Shown: positions 1-6,983 of the stretch, piece after piece
Numbering within the stretch: position 1 is the stretch's first letter
Layout of the letters: every line of letters starts with the position of its first letter
NCBI GenBank assembly: GCA_002358905.1
Contig: DEPT01000060.1
Location: forward strand, 1-12,424
Origin: Akkermansiaceae bacterium UBA3385
GTDB taxonomy: Bacteria; Verrucomicrobiota; Verrucomicrobiia; Verrucomicrobiales; Akkermansiaceae
Direction: 5' to 3'
DNA: 12,424 nucleotides
Notes under the pieces: generated by a model
Told to the model about the DNA's origin: nothing
Seen by the model: only the letters and a program-made list of their open reading frames with translations
Database searches by the model: none
Translations under genes and position numbers: made by a program

Positions 1-234
1 AGTGCTATTTTCATGCAAGATTCGTGGTTTTGCATCATGATAGAAAGAACAGCGACTTAGAGAGATTCTTGTAGTGCGGCCGCTGCTCTGCCGGCGAGAG
101 CTGTGGCGATTTGCATAGGGGCAGATATCAGAGCGCTGACTGCAGACTTAGGTGCAGGGCACGCCTTTCTCCGCAACTTTTGACGCATTTTTGCCTTGCG
201 TGCGCACGCGTGAGCGTGTTTAATAGAAGGTACT
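1..234. other. Non-coding leader region before yqeY
   Basis: No convincing gene is seen here. The open frame on the minus strand that spans it runs through the whole of yqeY and is only its shadow. A small inverted repeat pairs ATGCAA (13-18) with TTGCAT (30-35), but no T-run follows, so it is not a clear terminator. The region between 170 and 225 probably holds the yqeY promoter. A weak candidate is TTGCGT (196-201), a 17 bp spacer, then TTTAAT (219-224). Confidence 0.5.
198..209. repeat. 12 bp perfect palindrome upstream of yqeY
   Basis: GCGTGCGCACGC is identical to its own reverse complement. It lies 25 bp before the yqeY start and overlaps the candidate promoter spacer. It could be an operator half-site pair or simply chance in GC-rich DNA. 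There is no second copy in the window that would support a regulon. Confidence 0.3.
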
Positions 235-690
235 ATGAGTTCAATCAATGACCAGATTACGGAAGGAATGAAAACGGCCATGCGTGCCAAGGATACGGTG
301 GCTCTGGGGGCGCTGCGCGGGTTGAAGGCTGCCATGCAGACGGCACGCCTGGCAAAAGGTAGTGTGAATGCAGAGCTGACCGATGCAGAGGAGCAGGGGG
401 TAGTTCGTAAGCAGATTAAGCAGCGAGAGGATGCCATTGCGCTGTATGCCCAGGCTGGGCGTACGGAGCAGGTGGAAAAAGAGCAGGCTGAAATCACAGT
501 ACTTGCCGCGTTGCTTCCCAAGGAGATGACAGAAGAGGAAATCCTGCCTGTTCTGGAGGCTGTTATTGCCGAACTGGGGGCTACCAGCAAGAAAGATATG
601 GGCCGCGTGATGAAGGAGATGCAGACCCGGACAGAAGGTCGTGCTCCCGGTAAGATTCTTTCCAAGCTTGTTGGCTCTCGCCTGAACTGA
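235..690 (+). CDS. yqeY: GatB/YqeY domain-containing protein
   Basis: A cytoplasmic protein of 151 residues, the usual size for stand-alone YqeY proteins. The family shares its helical domain with the tail of GatB, the tRNA-dependent amidotransferase subunit, and is thought to contact tRNA, but its exact role is not settled. The sequence is helical and charged. It has the typical N-terminal pattern (an IN.QI.E.MK.AMRAKD-like stretch, residues 4-21), a central VRKQIKQREDAI stretch (about 57-68), and the family's closing motif around MGRVMK and GKILSKLV (about 122-147). The start is supported by AGAAGG at 225-230, 4 bp before the ATG. It is the first gene of a tightly packed set with ispD (12 bp gap), an SDR gene and a J-domain gene. 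Confidence 0.9.
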   Translation: MSSINDQITEGMKTAMRAKDTVALGALRGLKAAMQTARLAKGSVNAELTDAEEQGVVRKQIKQREDAIALYAQAGRTEQVEKEQAEITVLAALLPKEMTEEEILPVLEAVIAELGATSKKDMGRVMKEMQTRTEGRAPGKILSKLVGSRLN

Positions 691-702
691 AGATTTTCAG
701 CC

Positions 703-1371
703 ATGTTCAGCGCCGTTATCGTGGCGGCGGGTAGCTCCCGCCGCGCAGGCTTCGATAAATTAGCAGCCCCTCTTGCCGGGCAGCCTGTGTTGCGCCGCAG
801 TGTGGATGCCTTTGTTTCTGCCGGGGCTGCTACTGTGGTGGTGGTGTGCCCGGTTTCCCGTTGGGAGGAAACCGGTCTGGCAGGTGCGTCTTTTCCCGTG
901 CCTGTGCTCCGGGTGGATGGCGGGGCTGAGCGTCAGGATTCCGTGTCTGCAGGATTGGCAGCCTTGCCGGAAGGCACGCGTATGGTGGCCGTGCACGATG
1001 GAGCCCGCCCGTTGATAACGCCGGCGGGAATTGTTGCATGCCTGGAAGCCGCGGAGCAGAACGGAGCCGCTGCTTGTGCACACCCTGTGGTGGACACGTT
1101 GAAACGTGCGGATGATAAGGGATGCTCTTTACCTGAGAAAGTGAGCCGGGAGAATCTGTGGGGAATGGAAACGCCCCAGATTTTCCGCCTGGATTTATTG
1201 CAGCAGGCATATTCTTATGTGCGGGAGCAGGGGCTTGTGGTGACGGACGAGGTTTCCGCCGTGGAGGCTATGGGCGTAGCTACTCGTCTGGTGCCTGGTG
1301 GTGTTAATCTGAAAATCACCTTGCCCGGGGATCTGGAGCTTGCAGAGCTCATCTGGAAATACCGTGTATGA
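703..1371 (+). CDS. ispD: 2-C-methyl-D-erythritol 4-phosphate cytidylyltransferase
   Basis: Joins CTP and methylerythritol 4-phosphate to give CDP-methylerythritol, the third step of the MEP route to isoprenoid precursors, in the cytoplasm. The 222 residues match the family length. Visible signatures are the N-terminal nucleotide loop VAAGSSRRAGFDK (8-19, with Arg14 and Lys19 in the places of the catalytic Arg and Lys), GGAERQDSV (73-81), VHDGARP (97-103), PVVDTLK (128-134), ETPQIF (156-161), TDE (181-183) and the closing NLKIT-P-DL (202-211). The common QTPQ reads ETPQ here, a mild change. There is no fused IspF domain. It lies 12 bp after yqeY without a strong ribosome-binding site, and its stop overlaps the next start (ATGA). 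Confidence 0.95.
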   Translation: MFSAVIVAAGSSRRAGFDKLAAPLAGQPVLRRSVDAFVSAGAATVVVVCPVSRWEETGLAGASFPVPVLRVDGGAERQDSVSAGLAALPEGTRMVAVHDGARPLITPAGIVACLEAAEQNGAAACAHPVVDTLKRADDKGCSLPEKVSRENLWGMETPQIFRLDLLQQAYSYVREQGLVVTDEVSAVEAMGVATRLVPGGVNLKITLPGDLELAELIWKYRV

Positions 1372-2183
1372 GTTTGCGGAATCATAAGGTCTGGGTGATT
1401 GGAGCCGGGTTCCTGGGCGCTGTGTTGGCAGAAGCCTGCCGCAAGGAAGGGGCGCATGTCCTCACGATTGATCCGGACGCTGTAGCCAACTTGCGAGGAA
1501 GCGCAGCAGATGTGGATTTGTTGCGGCATGCGCTGAACCGCCTTGTGCCGGATATAGTGTTCTGCTGCACGGCAACGCGCGGGGGCTCCGTGGAGGATTA
1601 TCGCCGGGCGTATCTGGAACCTGCCTTGAATCTTGACCACCTGCTGGAAGGAACTCGCGTGGTATTCTGCTCCTCTACCTCGGTGTATGCCGGAGGGAAT
1701 GGCGAGACTGTGACAGAGGACTCTCCCGCCCGGGCGGAGACAGAACGGGCAGCGGTGTTGTTGCATGCTGAATCCGTAGTGCTGAACAGCGGCGGGGTGG
1801 TTGTTCGCCTGGCTCCGTTGTACGGCGATGACCGTTGTGAATTGGTGCGACGGTTCATGTCGGGGCTGCCCTGTCTCCCCGGGGATGATTCCCGCGTGAT
1901 GAATTACCTGCATGTGGAAGATGCTGCAGATGCCCTGTTGCTGCTGGGTACACAGCCATGGCTTCAGGACGGTATCTATAACGTGAGCGGTGAGAGTTTT
2001 ACCAAAAAAGAAATATACGACCAGCTGGAAGAACTGTTCGGTCTGGAGCGGGAGCCGCAATCCTCGGAGCCGTCCCATCGCGGTGTGTCCGATATGCGGG
2101 TGGACTGTTCTCGGCTTCGGGAGTTGGGGTGGGCTCCTATCTGCTCTGTGATGGAACTTGCCCGGGAATGGAAAGATAGATAA
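1368..2183 (+). CDS. Atypical SDR / NAD-dependent epimerase-like protein (YeeZ-like)
   Basis: A 271-residue Rossmann-fold protein of the extended or atypical short-chain dehydrogenase group. The dinucleotide motif GAGFLG is at 12-17, with an acidic residue at the end of strand 2 (TIDPD, 33-37) that suggests NAD rather than NADP. The strand-5 motif SSTSVY is at 102-107, and the NYLHVEDAADAL stretch typical of epimerase-like proteins is at 179-190. The catalytic YxxxK pair is not seen: the expected place (about 127-138) reads ERAAVLLHAES. This resembles YeeZ-type proteins, which keep the fold without the usual Tyr/Lys. Substrate and reaction are unknown. Its ATG overlaps the ispD stop by 4 bp, so translation is probably coupled, and the next gene starts 2 bp after its stop. 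Confidence 0.8.
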   Translation: MSLRNHKVWVIGAGFLGAVLAEACRKEGAHVLTIDPDAVANLRGSAADVDLLRHALNRLVPDIVFCCTATRGGSVEDYRRAYLEPALNLDHLLEGTRVVFCSSTSVYAGGNGETVTEDSPARAETERAAVLLHAESVVLNSGGVVVRLAPLYGDDRCELVRRFMSGLPCLPGDDSRVMNYLHVEDAADALLLLGTQPWLQDGIYNVSGESFTKKEIYDQLEELFGLEREPQSSEPSHRGVSDMRVDCSRLRELGWAPICSVMELAREWKDR

Positions 2184-2185
2184 AG

Positions 2186-2941
2186 ATGCCTCGCCCCGAT
2201 TACTACGAGTTACTGGATGTGGAACCCAATGTTCCGCAGACGGAACTTAAACTGGCATATTATCGCCAGGCGAAAAAGTATCACCCGGATGTGAATGTGG
2301 GGAATGCTGCGGCAGAGGAACGCTTCAAGCTTATTGCGGAAGCCTACCGGGTATTGGGAGATGAGAATGAACGCCGCTTGTATGATGAGGCTCGGGAGCG
2401 GGATATACGGTATGCAGATGCACCGGAACTGGCAGGCATGCAGCGCCGGGTGCGTTTTTCTGTTCGCCAGGGAAGGGGACGCGAAAATCGTCCGAGTGCT
2501 CCGCGCCGCCGGTTCATGATATTGCCTGTGCGCAAGAATATGCCGCGCTGGGTGGTGTGGATAATGGGGGTGTTATGGGTGAGTGCCTTGCTCCCGCTGG
2601 TGATGCGAACGGGAAATCTTGCGGTGAATTATGGTAAGCATGCGCCTAAGCCAGAGAAACCGGAACCGGAAGCGGCCGTGGTGCGTGAGCGCCTTACCCG
2701 CATGCGGGTAAATCTGGAACAAGCTGCCGCTGCCGGTGATGCCCGCTCCCAACTGCGCCTGGGGCTACTGCTGTACTCCGGTAATGCCGGTGTGGAAATG
2801 AATCGTCCGGCTGCCCGGGATTTGTGGCAGAAAGCCGCGGCTCAGGGAAATAAAGCCGCGGCATATTATCTGGAACATTGTGATTTCAAGCAGCCGGAGC
2901 CGATTGAGGAAGCACCGGAGCCGCCTGCCTCTGAGCAGTAA
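2186..2941 (+). CDS. Membrane-anchored J-domain protein with C-terminal Sel1 repeat
   Basis: 251 residues in three parts. Residues 4-70 form a DnaJ J-domain with the HPD motif at 33-35, which in this family stimulates Hsp70 (DnaK) ATPase. Residues 71-121 are rich in Arg. Residues 122-140 are a single hydrophobic segment, followed by a Pro/Glu linker. Residues 183-219 form one Sel1-like repeat (GDARSQLRLGLLLYSG through AAAQGN), and the C-terminal tail is acidic (about 235-251). The Gly/Phe region, zinc fingers and substrate domain of classical DnaJ are absent, so this is not DnaJ itself. Basic residues before the membrane segment predict the J-domain in the cytoplasm and the Sel1 part outside the inner membrane. 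It is the last gene of the yqeY-ispD-SDR operon, and its stop is 6 bp from the end of a convergent gene. Confidence 0.85.
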   Translation: MPRPDYYELLDVEPNVPQTELKLAYYRQAKKYHPDVNVGNAAAEERFKLIAEAYRVLGDENERRLYDEARERDIRYADAPELAGMQRRVRFSVRQGRGRENRPSAPRRRFMILPVRKNMPRWVVWIMGVLWVSALLPLVMRTGNLAVNYGKHAPKPEKPEPEAAVVRERLTRMRVNLEQAAAAGDARSQLRLGLLLYSGNAGVEMNRPAARDLWQKAAAQGNKAAAYYLEHCDFKQPEPIEEAPEPPASEQ

Positions 2942-2947
2942 GGGGAC

Positions 2948-3523
2948 TCAGGCTTCCTTCTTGCTGTTTTTTGCGCGTTTTGCCTTGGCCCTGCGGCGTT
3001 TGCGCGTGGCTGCTCGTTTGCGTGGAGCGCTGATTCTCTGCATTTCCACCTGCATCAGCAACAAGGTGAACATGGATGCCGGGCTGATTTCCACAGCTGC
3101 CGCCTGAGATACCTTTTCCGCTAGCTGCACCATTTTCTGCAGCAGTGTGGCATATTCTGCCGCATCTGTTCCTATGCCGGCATCCGTCAGCAGTGTGTGC
3201 AGCTGCAGCAGATGCCGGAACATGCAGAGCCAGTTTTCTTCCGGACCGGCACTCAGGCTGGTCATGAGGGCATCCGGCAGAGAATTGAGGCACTTCTCCA
3301 CCTTGCGTAACTGAGAGAGGCGTGTGCGCTCCTTGCATCCGGCGGCAGCGGCTTCCAGCATATAACGCAGGGGTGTTTCCAGGTCTCCGTATGCTTCCAG
3401 AGCCTCCACCGGAACGTGTCCCGGTTCATGAACGGTGTTGCTGCGCTTCGCAACACGGGCAAACAGTTCCTCCATGGCAGCAAGTCTCCCCTGCGGAGTT
3501 ACTGTCTCTCTCTCAAAAAGCAT
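2948..3523 (-). CDS. Hypothetical protein with very basic C-terminal tail
   Basis: 191 residues, not recognised. Residues 1-165 look mainly helical, without a signal peptide or a clear membrane segment. Residues 168-189 are a dense run of Arg and Lys separated by Ala (RKRAATRKRRRAKAKRAK and onward), which would suit binding to nucleic acid, ribosome or an acidic surface. The start is supported by a -35/-10 pair whose -10 ends 6 bp before the ATG. There is no obvious Shine-Dalgarno sequence, so the message may be leaderless. It is transcribed alone, toward the J-domain gene, and is separated from the upstream fucosidase by a terminator. Codon use looks like that of its neighbours. That it is a real gene is well supported by frame length, promoter and fit between flanking genes. 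Its function is unknown. Confidence 0.7.
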   Translation of the reverse strand: MLFERETVTPQGRLAAMEELFARVAKRSNTVHEPGHVPVEALEAYGDLETPLRYMLEAAAAGCKERTRLSQLRKVEKCLNSLPDALMTSLSAGPEENWLCMFRHLLQLHTLLTDAGIGTDAAEYATLLQKMVQLAEKVSQAAAVEISPASMFTLLLMQVEMQRISAPRKRAATRKRRRAKAKRAKNSKKEA

Positions 3524-3529
3524 GCGCTC

Positions 3530-3558
3530 ATCCTACCAATTTGAATTCACTCATGCAA
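3530..3558 (-). promoter_or_regulatory. Sigma-70-like promoter of the basic-tail gene, leaderless spacing
   Basis: Reading the minus strand, TTGCAT (3558-3553), a 17 bp spacer, then TAGGAT (3535-3530). Only 6 bp separate the -10 box from the ATG at 3523, which places the expected transcription start at or next to the A of the ATG. Confidence 0.55.
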
Positions 3559-3591
3559 GCACAAAGCGGGGCACCCTGCTTCAATCTGCGT

Positions 3592-3626
3592 AAAAAAACG
3601 GCTTCCGGTTACTCCAACCGGAAGCC
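3592..3626 (-). terminator. Rho-independent terminator after the GH95 gene
   Basis: An 11 bp perfect stem: GGCTTCCGGTT (3600-3610) pairs with AACCGGAAGCC (3616-3626) around a 5-base loop. On the minus strand it is followed by one G and seven T (3598-3592). It starts 19 bp beyond the stop of the GH95 gene and insulates the gene at 2948-3523. Confidence 0.9.
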
Positions 3627-3644
3627 ATGGGTAAAATGAAATGC

Positions 3645-6152
3645 TCAGGCTTGCTTTTTCTTCTTACCTTTCTTTTTGCCTTTTTTGCCCTTGGGGTTCT
3701 TTTCGGCATTGTCGGCCTCAGCTGTGGGTGTCACCTCGGTCTTTTTGCCGTTCACCACTACGGTGACAGGTTCCTTATTGCTCCCGGAACGCAACTTATA
3801 CTTGGTAACCTTACCGTTCTTCCACTCCATGTCGATGGTGATGTCGCCACGGGCACGGATGCCTTTCACGTAACCATCGCTCCAGGCATCGGGCAGGGTG
3901 GGCAGCAGTTCAATCTGCCCGGCATGGCTCTGAACCAGCATTTCACTCATACCGCCGGTCATGCCGTAGGTGCCGTCCATCTGCATGGGCGGATGGTTGC
4001 CGAACAGGTTATCCAGCACGTTGTAACGAATGTAGCTCTGTACCATTTCGTATGCCTGAGCCGTGTTGCCGAAACGTGCCCACAGCGCCGTGCGCCATGG
4101 CCATGTCCAGCTGCGGCGGTTATCGCCACCACAACCACGGAGTTCCAGACTCTTCATGGCTGCCTTGGCCAGTTCCGGCGTCTTAGTCATGGAGATCGAA
4201 GTGCCGGGGAACACACCGATGAGGTGGGAGGTGTGGCGGTGTCCGGAAACCATATTCGGGCGGTCGATAATCCATTCCTGCAGGTAGCCGCCATCAGCCA
4301 CGCGGTTTGTTACCAGTCGGTTTCGCAGGGAGATGAGATTCTTGGCCCAGGACGCATCCACTCCCAGTTCCCTGGCTGCCTTGGCCGTGTTGTCGAACAG
4401 CTCCCAGATGAGCTGCTGGTCGTGCATCACACCGTCTTCATCCGGCCCCCATTCGTGGGACCAGCTGTTCGGAGAGACCAGGGAACCGGCTTTGATTCTC
4501 TTGAGTTCCGGGTATTTGGAGACATCCAGCTTCTTGCCGTTAGACATGAGTCCCTCGCCACCGGCGCCCACTTCCTTGAGGTAGGTTTCCCAGAACGCGC
4601 AAATCTTCTTGAGAATCGGGTAACCCACGTTCTTGAGGTATGCTTTGTCGTGGGTGAATGTGTAGTGGTCCCACACATGCAGGGCATACCAGGCATTGAC
4701 CGGCGGGTTCCACTTGACCCAGCCGCCGCCGCCCCAGGGGTTCTGGGAGATACGCGTGGTCCAGCCTTTTACGCTCGGGCCGAAATGCTTGCTGGTCATA
4801 TTGGTCAGCGGTTCCTCCATTGCCTGCATGAAGTTGATGAAGGGCATGTGGCATTCCGAGAGGTTGCCTACCTCTGCACCCCAGTAGCACATCTGCAGGT
4901 TAATGTTGTTGTGGTAGTCGCATGCCCATGCCGCGTGTACCTTGTCATTCCAGATACCCTGCAGGTTTACCGGCAGATTACCGGGTCGGGAACCGCTGAT
5001 GAGGACATAGCGACCGTACTGGTAAATTGTGGCTTCCAGCTCCGGGTCGTTTCCATTGTTCCGGGAATAGGCCGCAATGCGTTCATCCGTTGCCATGGAT
5101 GCTGTATGCTCCGGCGTTTTACCAAGACTGAGACTCAGCCGGTCAAAAAGCTTCTGGTAGTGAGCTACATGGCTCTTCCTCAGCTCTGAGTAATTCTTTT
5201 CTGTAGCTTCGGCCAGAATCTTCTTGTTGGTGCTGCTGGGGGAATTTCCCTTCCATGAACTCTTGAAGTCCATCTTGTAATCTGTGGCAAGGGAAACATA
5301 GACAATGATGGCCTCAGACCCGGAAACTTCAATATACGGCATGTTTGCCGCGTTGTATACGGCCACCATGGATTCCTTCTGCGGGCGAGGAACGGCGTAT
5401 TCCGTAATCGGAACGGCTCCCGACTTGCCTTTGACTGCTACTTTGCCGCCTTTGGCCTTAATGACAATCTGCCCTTCGAATTTTTCACCGTTGGCCAGGG
5501 TGCCGCTCATGGTGATGCCGTTTTTCCCCTTGCTGTACGAGACAGAGTGGTTGGGCGTAAGGGCAATTTTTGCGTTCAGACCATCCTTGGCATCGGTTCT
5601 GGCCATATAAACCAGCACATTGTCAGGCTCACTCACAAAGCATTCGCGCTCATGCTGGTCTCCATTGTTGGTGAATGAGACCCGGGCAATGGCATCGCGT
5701 AAATCGAGGGAGCGGTAGTAATTCTCGGTTTGGCCTTCCAGCTCAAAATCAATATAAAGGTTACCAAAAGGCTGGTAGGAACCGAAGCCATCCTTGCCGG
5801 TGGTGGGGCCGTAGGCATAGCCATTACCATTGCCGGGCAGGTTGGGGCCGCCGCTCCAGAGACTCACTTCATTCAGGTTGACGCGCTCACGCTTATCACC
5901 ACCGAAAATGGTGCCGCCTATGCGTCCATTGCCGATGGGGAGTGACTGGGATTCCCACGGATCATTGTTGGCTTTGCCGGGCAGGTTGTTGGAGTCGGAA
6001 TCACCTGCGGTCCAAGGCAGATTGGCGGGCTTGACAATGGCCGGTTGCTTGTACCAGAGGTAGTCCTGGCTGGGTTTGGTATCCTCCGCCGCTTGAACGT
6101 ACAGCGGCAGGGTGCAACAGAAAACAGCTGTGAGTTGAGAGTGTATTTTCAT
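3645..6152 (-). CDS. Secreted GH95 family alpha-L-fucosidase
   Basis: 835 residues. GH95 enzymes remove alpha-1,2-linked L-fucose (a few act on L-galactose) from host or plant glycans by an inverting mechanism. A signal peptide is visible at 1-21 (hydrophobic core, VQA end), so the enzyme is exported. Family signatures in order: LPIGNGRIGGTIFGG (71-85) and LNEVSLWSGGP (93-103) in the N-terminal beta domain; SGSRPGNLPVNLQGIWN (386-402) and NNINLQMCYWGAE (415-427, Asn416 and Asn418 in the place of the catalytic Asn pair); SWSHEWGPDEDGVMHDQQ (563-580, Glu567 the likely general acid); HRHTSHLIGVFPG (638-650); and MQMDGTYGMTGGMSEML (723-739, Asp726 the likely Asn activator). A Lys/Gly tail (816-833) is unusual. 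It lies 20 bp after the FHA gene and ends at a strong terminator. In a gut Verrucomicrobium, mucin or milk oligosaccharide defucosylation is the likely use. No sulfatase, transporter or regulator is adjacent. Confidence 0.93.
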   Translation of the reverse strand: MKIHSQLTAVFCCTLPLYVQAAEDTKPSQDYLWYKQPAIVKPANLPWTAGDSDSNNLPGKANNDPWESQSLPIGNGRIGGTIFGGDKRERVNLNEVSLWSGGPNLPGNGNGYAYGPTTGKDGFGSYQPFGNLYIDFELEGQTENYYRSLDLRDAIARVSFTNNGDQHERECFVSEPDNVLVYMARTDAKDGLNAKIALTPNHSVSYSKGKNGITMSGTLANGEKFEGQIVIKAKGGKVAVKGKSGAVPITEYAVPRPQKESMVAVYNAANMPYIEVSGSEAIIVYVSLATDYKMDFKSSWKGNSPSSTNKKILAEATEKNYSELRKSHVAHYQKLFDRLSLSLGKTPEHTASMATDERIAAYSRNNGNDPELEATIYQYGRYVLISGSRPGNLPVNLQGIWNDKVHAAWACDYHNNINLQMCYWGAEVGNLSECHMPFINFMQAMEEPLTNMTSKHFGPSVKGWTTRISQNPWGGGGWVKWNPPVNAWYALHVWDHYTFTHDKAYLKNVGYPILKKICAFWETYLKEVGAGGEGLMSNGKKLDVSKYPELKRIKAGSLVSPNSWSHEWGPDEDGVMHDQQLIWELFDNTAKAARELGVDASWAKNLISLRNRLVTNRVADGGYLQEWIIDRPNMVSGHRHTSHLIGVFPGTSISMTKTPELAKAAMKSLELRGCGGDNRRSWTWPWRTALWARFGNTAQAYEMVQSYIRYNVLDNLFGNHPPMQMDGTYGMTGGMSEMLVQSHAGQIELLPTLPDAWSDGYVKGIRARGDITIDMEWKNGKVTKYKLRSGSNKEPVTVVVNGKKTEVTPTAEADNAEKNPKGKKGKKKGKKKKQA

Positions 6153-6172
6153 GTTTTTATCAGAAAAATATA

Positions 6173-6868
6173 TTAGATGAACTCGATTTGTATGGTGATA
6201 TTACCCATTGTGATGAGGTCACCGTCTTGCACGGCGCGGCAATTATCGTAGGGTGAAAGGACAATGCCGTTAATCATGGTGCCGTTGGTAGAGCCCATGT
6301 CGCTGACGGTAAGACCATGTTCATTGAGCCTGAACTGAATGTGCGCTCGGGAAATGCTGAGCTCTTCCAGAGCAATGTTTGCAACGCCGGGGTCTCTACC
6401 CAAGATGATTCCATTTTCCTGAGCAATGGTGGCAAATGGAACTCTTTCTTCCCACGGTGTTCCATCTGTCAGCAGCCCGAAGAGACGCATATCCGTAGCA
6501 ACGGCAGGTTGCTCTGTTTCCTGCATTTGTTCGGGGGGGGGTGTCTGAGCATCTTCCAGCCCACTGCCAAGCTCCCACTTGCCGCGAAGCGCGTGGTACG
6601 GCTGCAGGGATTGCAGGTGAATGTCGCCTGTATCCGTTGTTTCATCTGCCGGCTGGTACTGTGGTGGCGTGGAAACAGGTATGGGGGTATCCCACGATGG
6701 GGCAAGCGGAACGTCTTTACCTGGAGCAGGCTGCTGGCCATTGTGCAGTCTGGCCTGCAAAATCGCGATGGCGGATTGAACTCCAGCTAACTCGCTTTCC
6801 AGTTCCCGGGCGCGCGCTTCGAGCTCTGCGAGCGTGGCTTTTTCATTTTCCTGCAAGGGAGAATTCAT
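6173..6868 (-). CDS. FHA domain-containing protein with N-terminal coiled coil
   Basis: 231 residues. Residues 6-42 are a heptad-like charged helix (probable coiled coil). Residues 45-125 are a Pro/Gln/Thr-rich flexible linker. Residues 130-231 carry a forkhead-associated domain, which in this family binds phosphothreonine peptides. Its key positions are intact: GR (157-158), SISRAH (171-176, with the binding Ser/Arg and the His), DMGSTNGT (190-197) and NG (200-201). No signal peptide or membrane segment is seen, so it should be cytoplasmic. No Ser/Thr kinase or phosphatase lies in the window, so its partner must be encoded elsewhere. A run of nine C in the linker codons (ACA CCC CCC CCC) is a possible slippage site. 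A good promoter ends 8 bp before the ATG. The fucosidase gene follows at 20 bp and may be co-transcribed. Confidence 0.9.
   Translation of the reverse strand: MNSPLQENEKATLAELEARARELESELAGVQSAIAILQARLHNGQQPAPGKDVPLAPSWDTPIPVSTPPQYQPADETTDTGDIHLQSLQPYHALRGKWELGSGLEDAQTPPPEQMQETEQPAVATDMRLFGLLTDGTPWEERVPFATIAQENGIILGRDPGVANIALEELSISRAHIQFRLNEHGLTVSDMGSTNGTMINGIVLSPYDNCRAVQDGDLITMGNITIQIEFI
6533..6541 (-). repeat. Homopolymer of nine C within the FHA gene
   Basis: Nine consecutive G on the plus strand (C in the gene) encode Pro110-Pro112 just upstream of the FHA domain. Gain or loss of one base would shift the frame, with stops reached near 6469 or 6396, so the FHA fold would not be completed. 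The run could be a phase-variation tract or a passive low-complexity stretch in a Pro-rich linker. Confidence 0.8.
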
Positions 6869-6876
6869 ATCACTAC

Positions 6877-6905
6877 ATATTACCAGAAAGCCAGCTGGTT
6901 GGCAA
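6877..6905 (-). promoter_or_regulatory. Sigma-70-like promoter of the FHA gene, leaderless spacing
   Basis: On the minus strand, TTGCCA (6905-6900), a 17 bp spacer, then TAATAT (6882-6877), a near-consensus -10. The box ends 8 bp before the ATG at 6868, so transcription should start about at the start codon. A 10 bp palindrome CAAATATTTG lies further upstream at 6948-6957. Confidence 0.65.
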
Positions 6906-6983
6906 GCCGTAAGTTCAGACCGGCGGTATCGGGCAATACGCGTGTCGCAAATATTTGACCATCACCTGAATGCTCAACGTTGT

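Noticed and set aside
57..704. A 215-residue minus-strand frame over the yqeY region
   Set aside because: It is the shadow of yqeY. It is low-complexity, rich in Ser/Arg/Ala, and has no ribosome-binding site or family resemblance.
2927..2953. Imperfect hairpin between the convergent J-domain and basic-tail genes, considered as a bidirectional terminator
   Set aside because: The stem (GCCT, CT bulge, GAG with CTCAGGC) is short and bulged, lies partly in coding sequence, and no T run directly follows on either strand.
3627..5189. A 520-residue open frame on the plus strand opposite the GH95 gene
   Set aside because: It is fully antisense to a strongly supported GH95 gene, lacks family motifs, and overlaps the GH95 terminator at its start. 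Long antisense frames are common in GC-rich genes.
6153..6200. A separate promoter for the GH95 gene in the AT-rich gap
   Set aside because: TAATAT and TATATT occur before the ATG, but no -35 better than three of six matches lies at a suitable distance, so read-through from the FHA promoter is equally likely.
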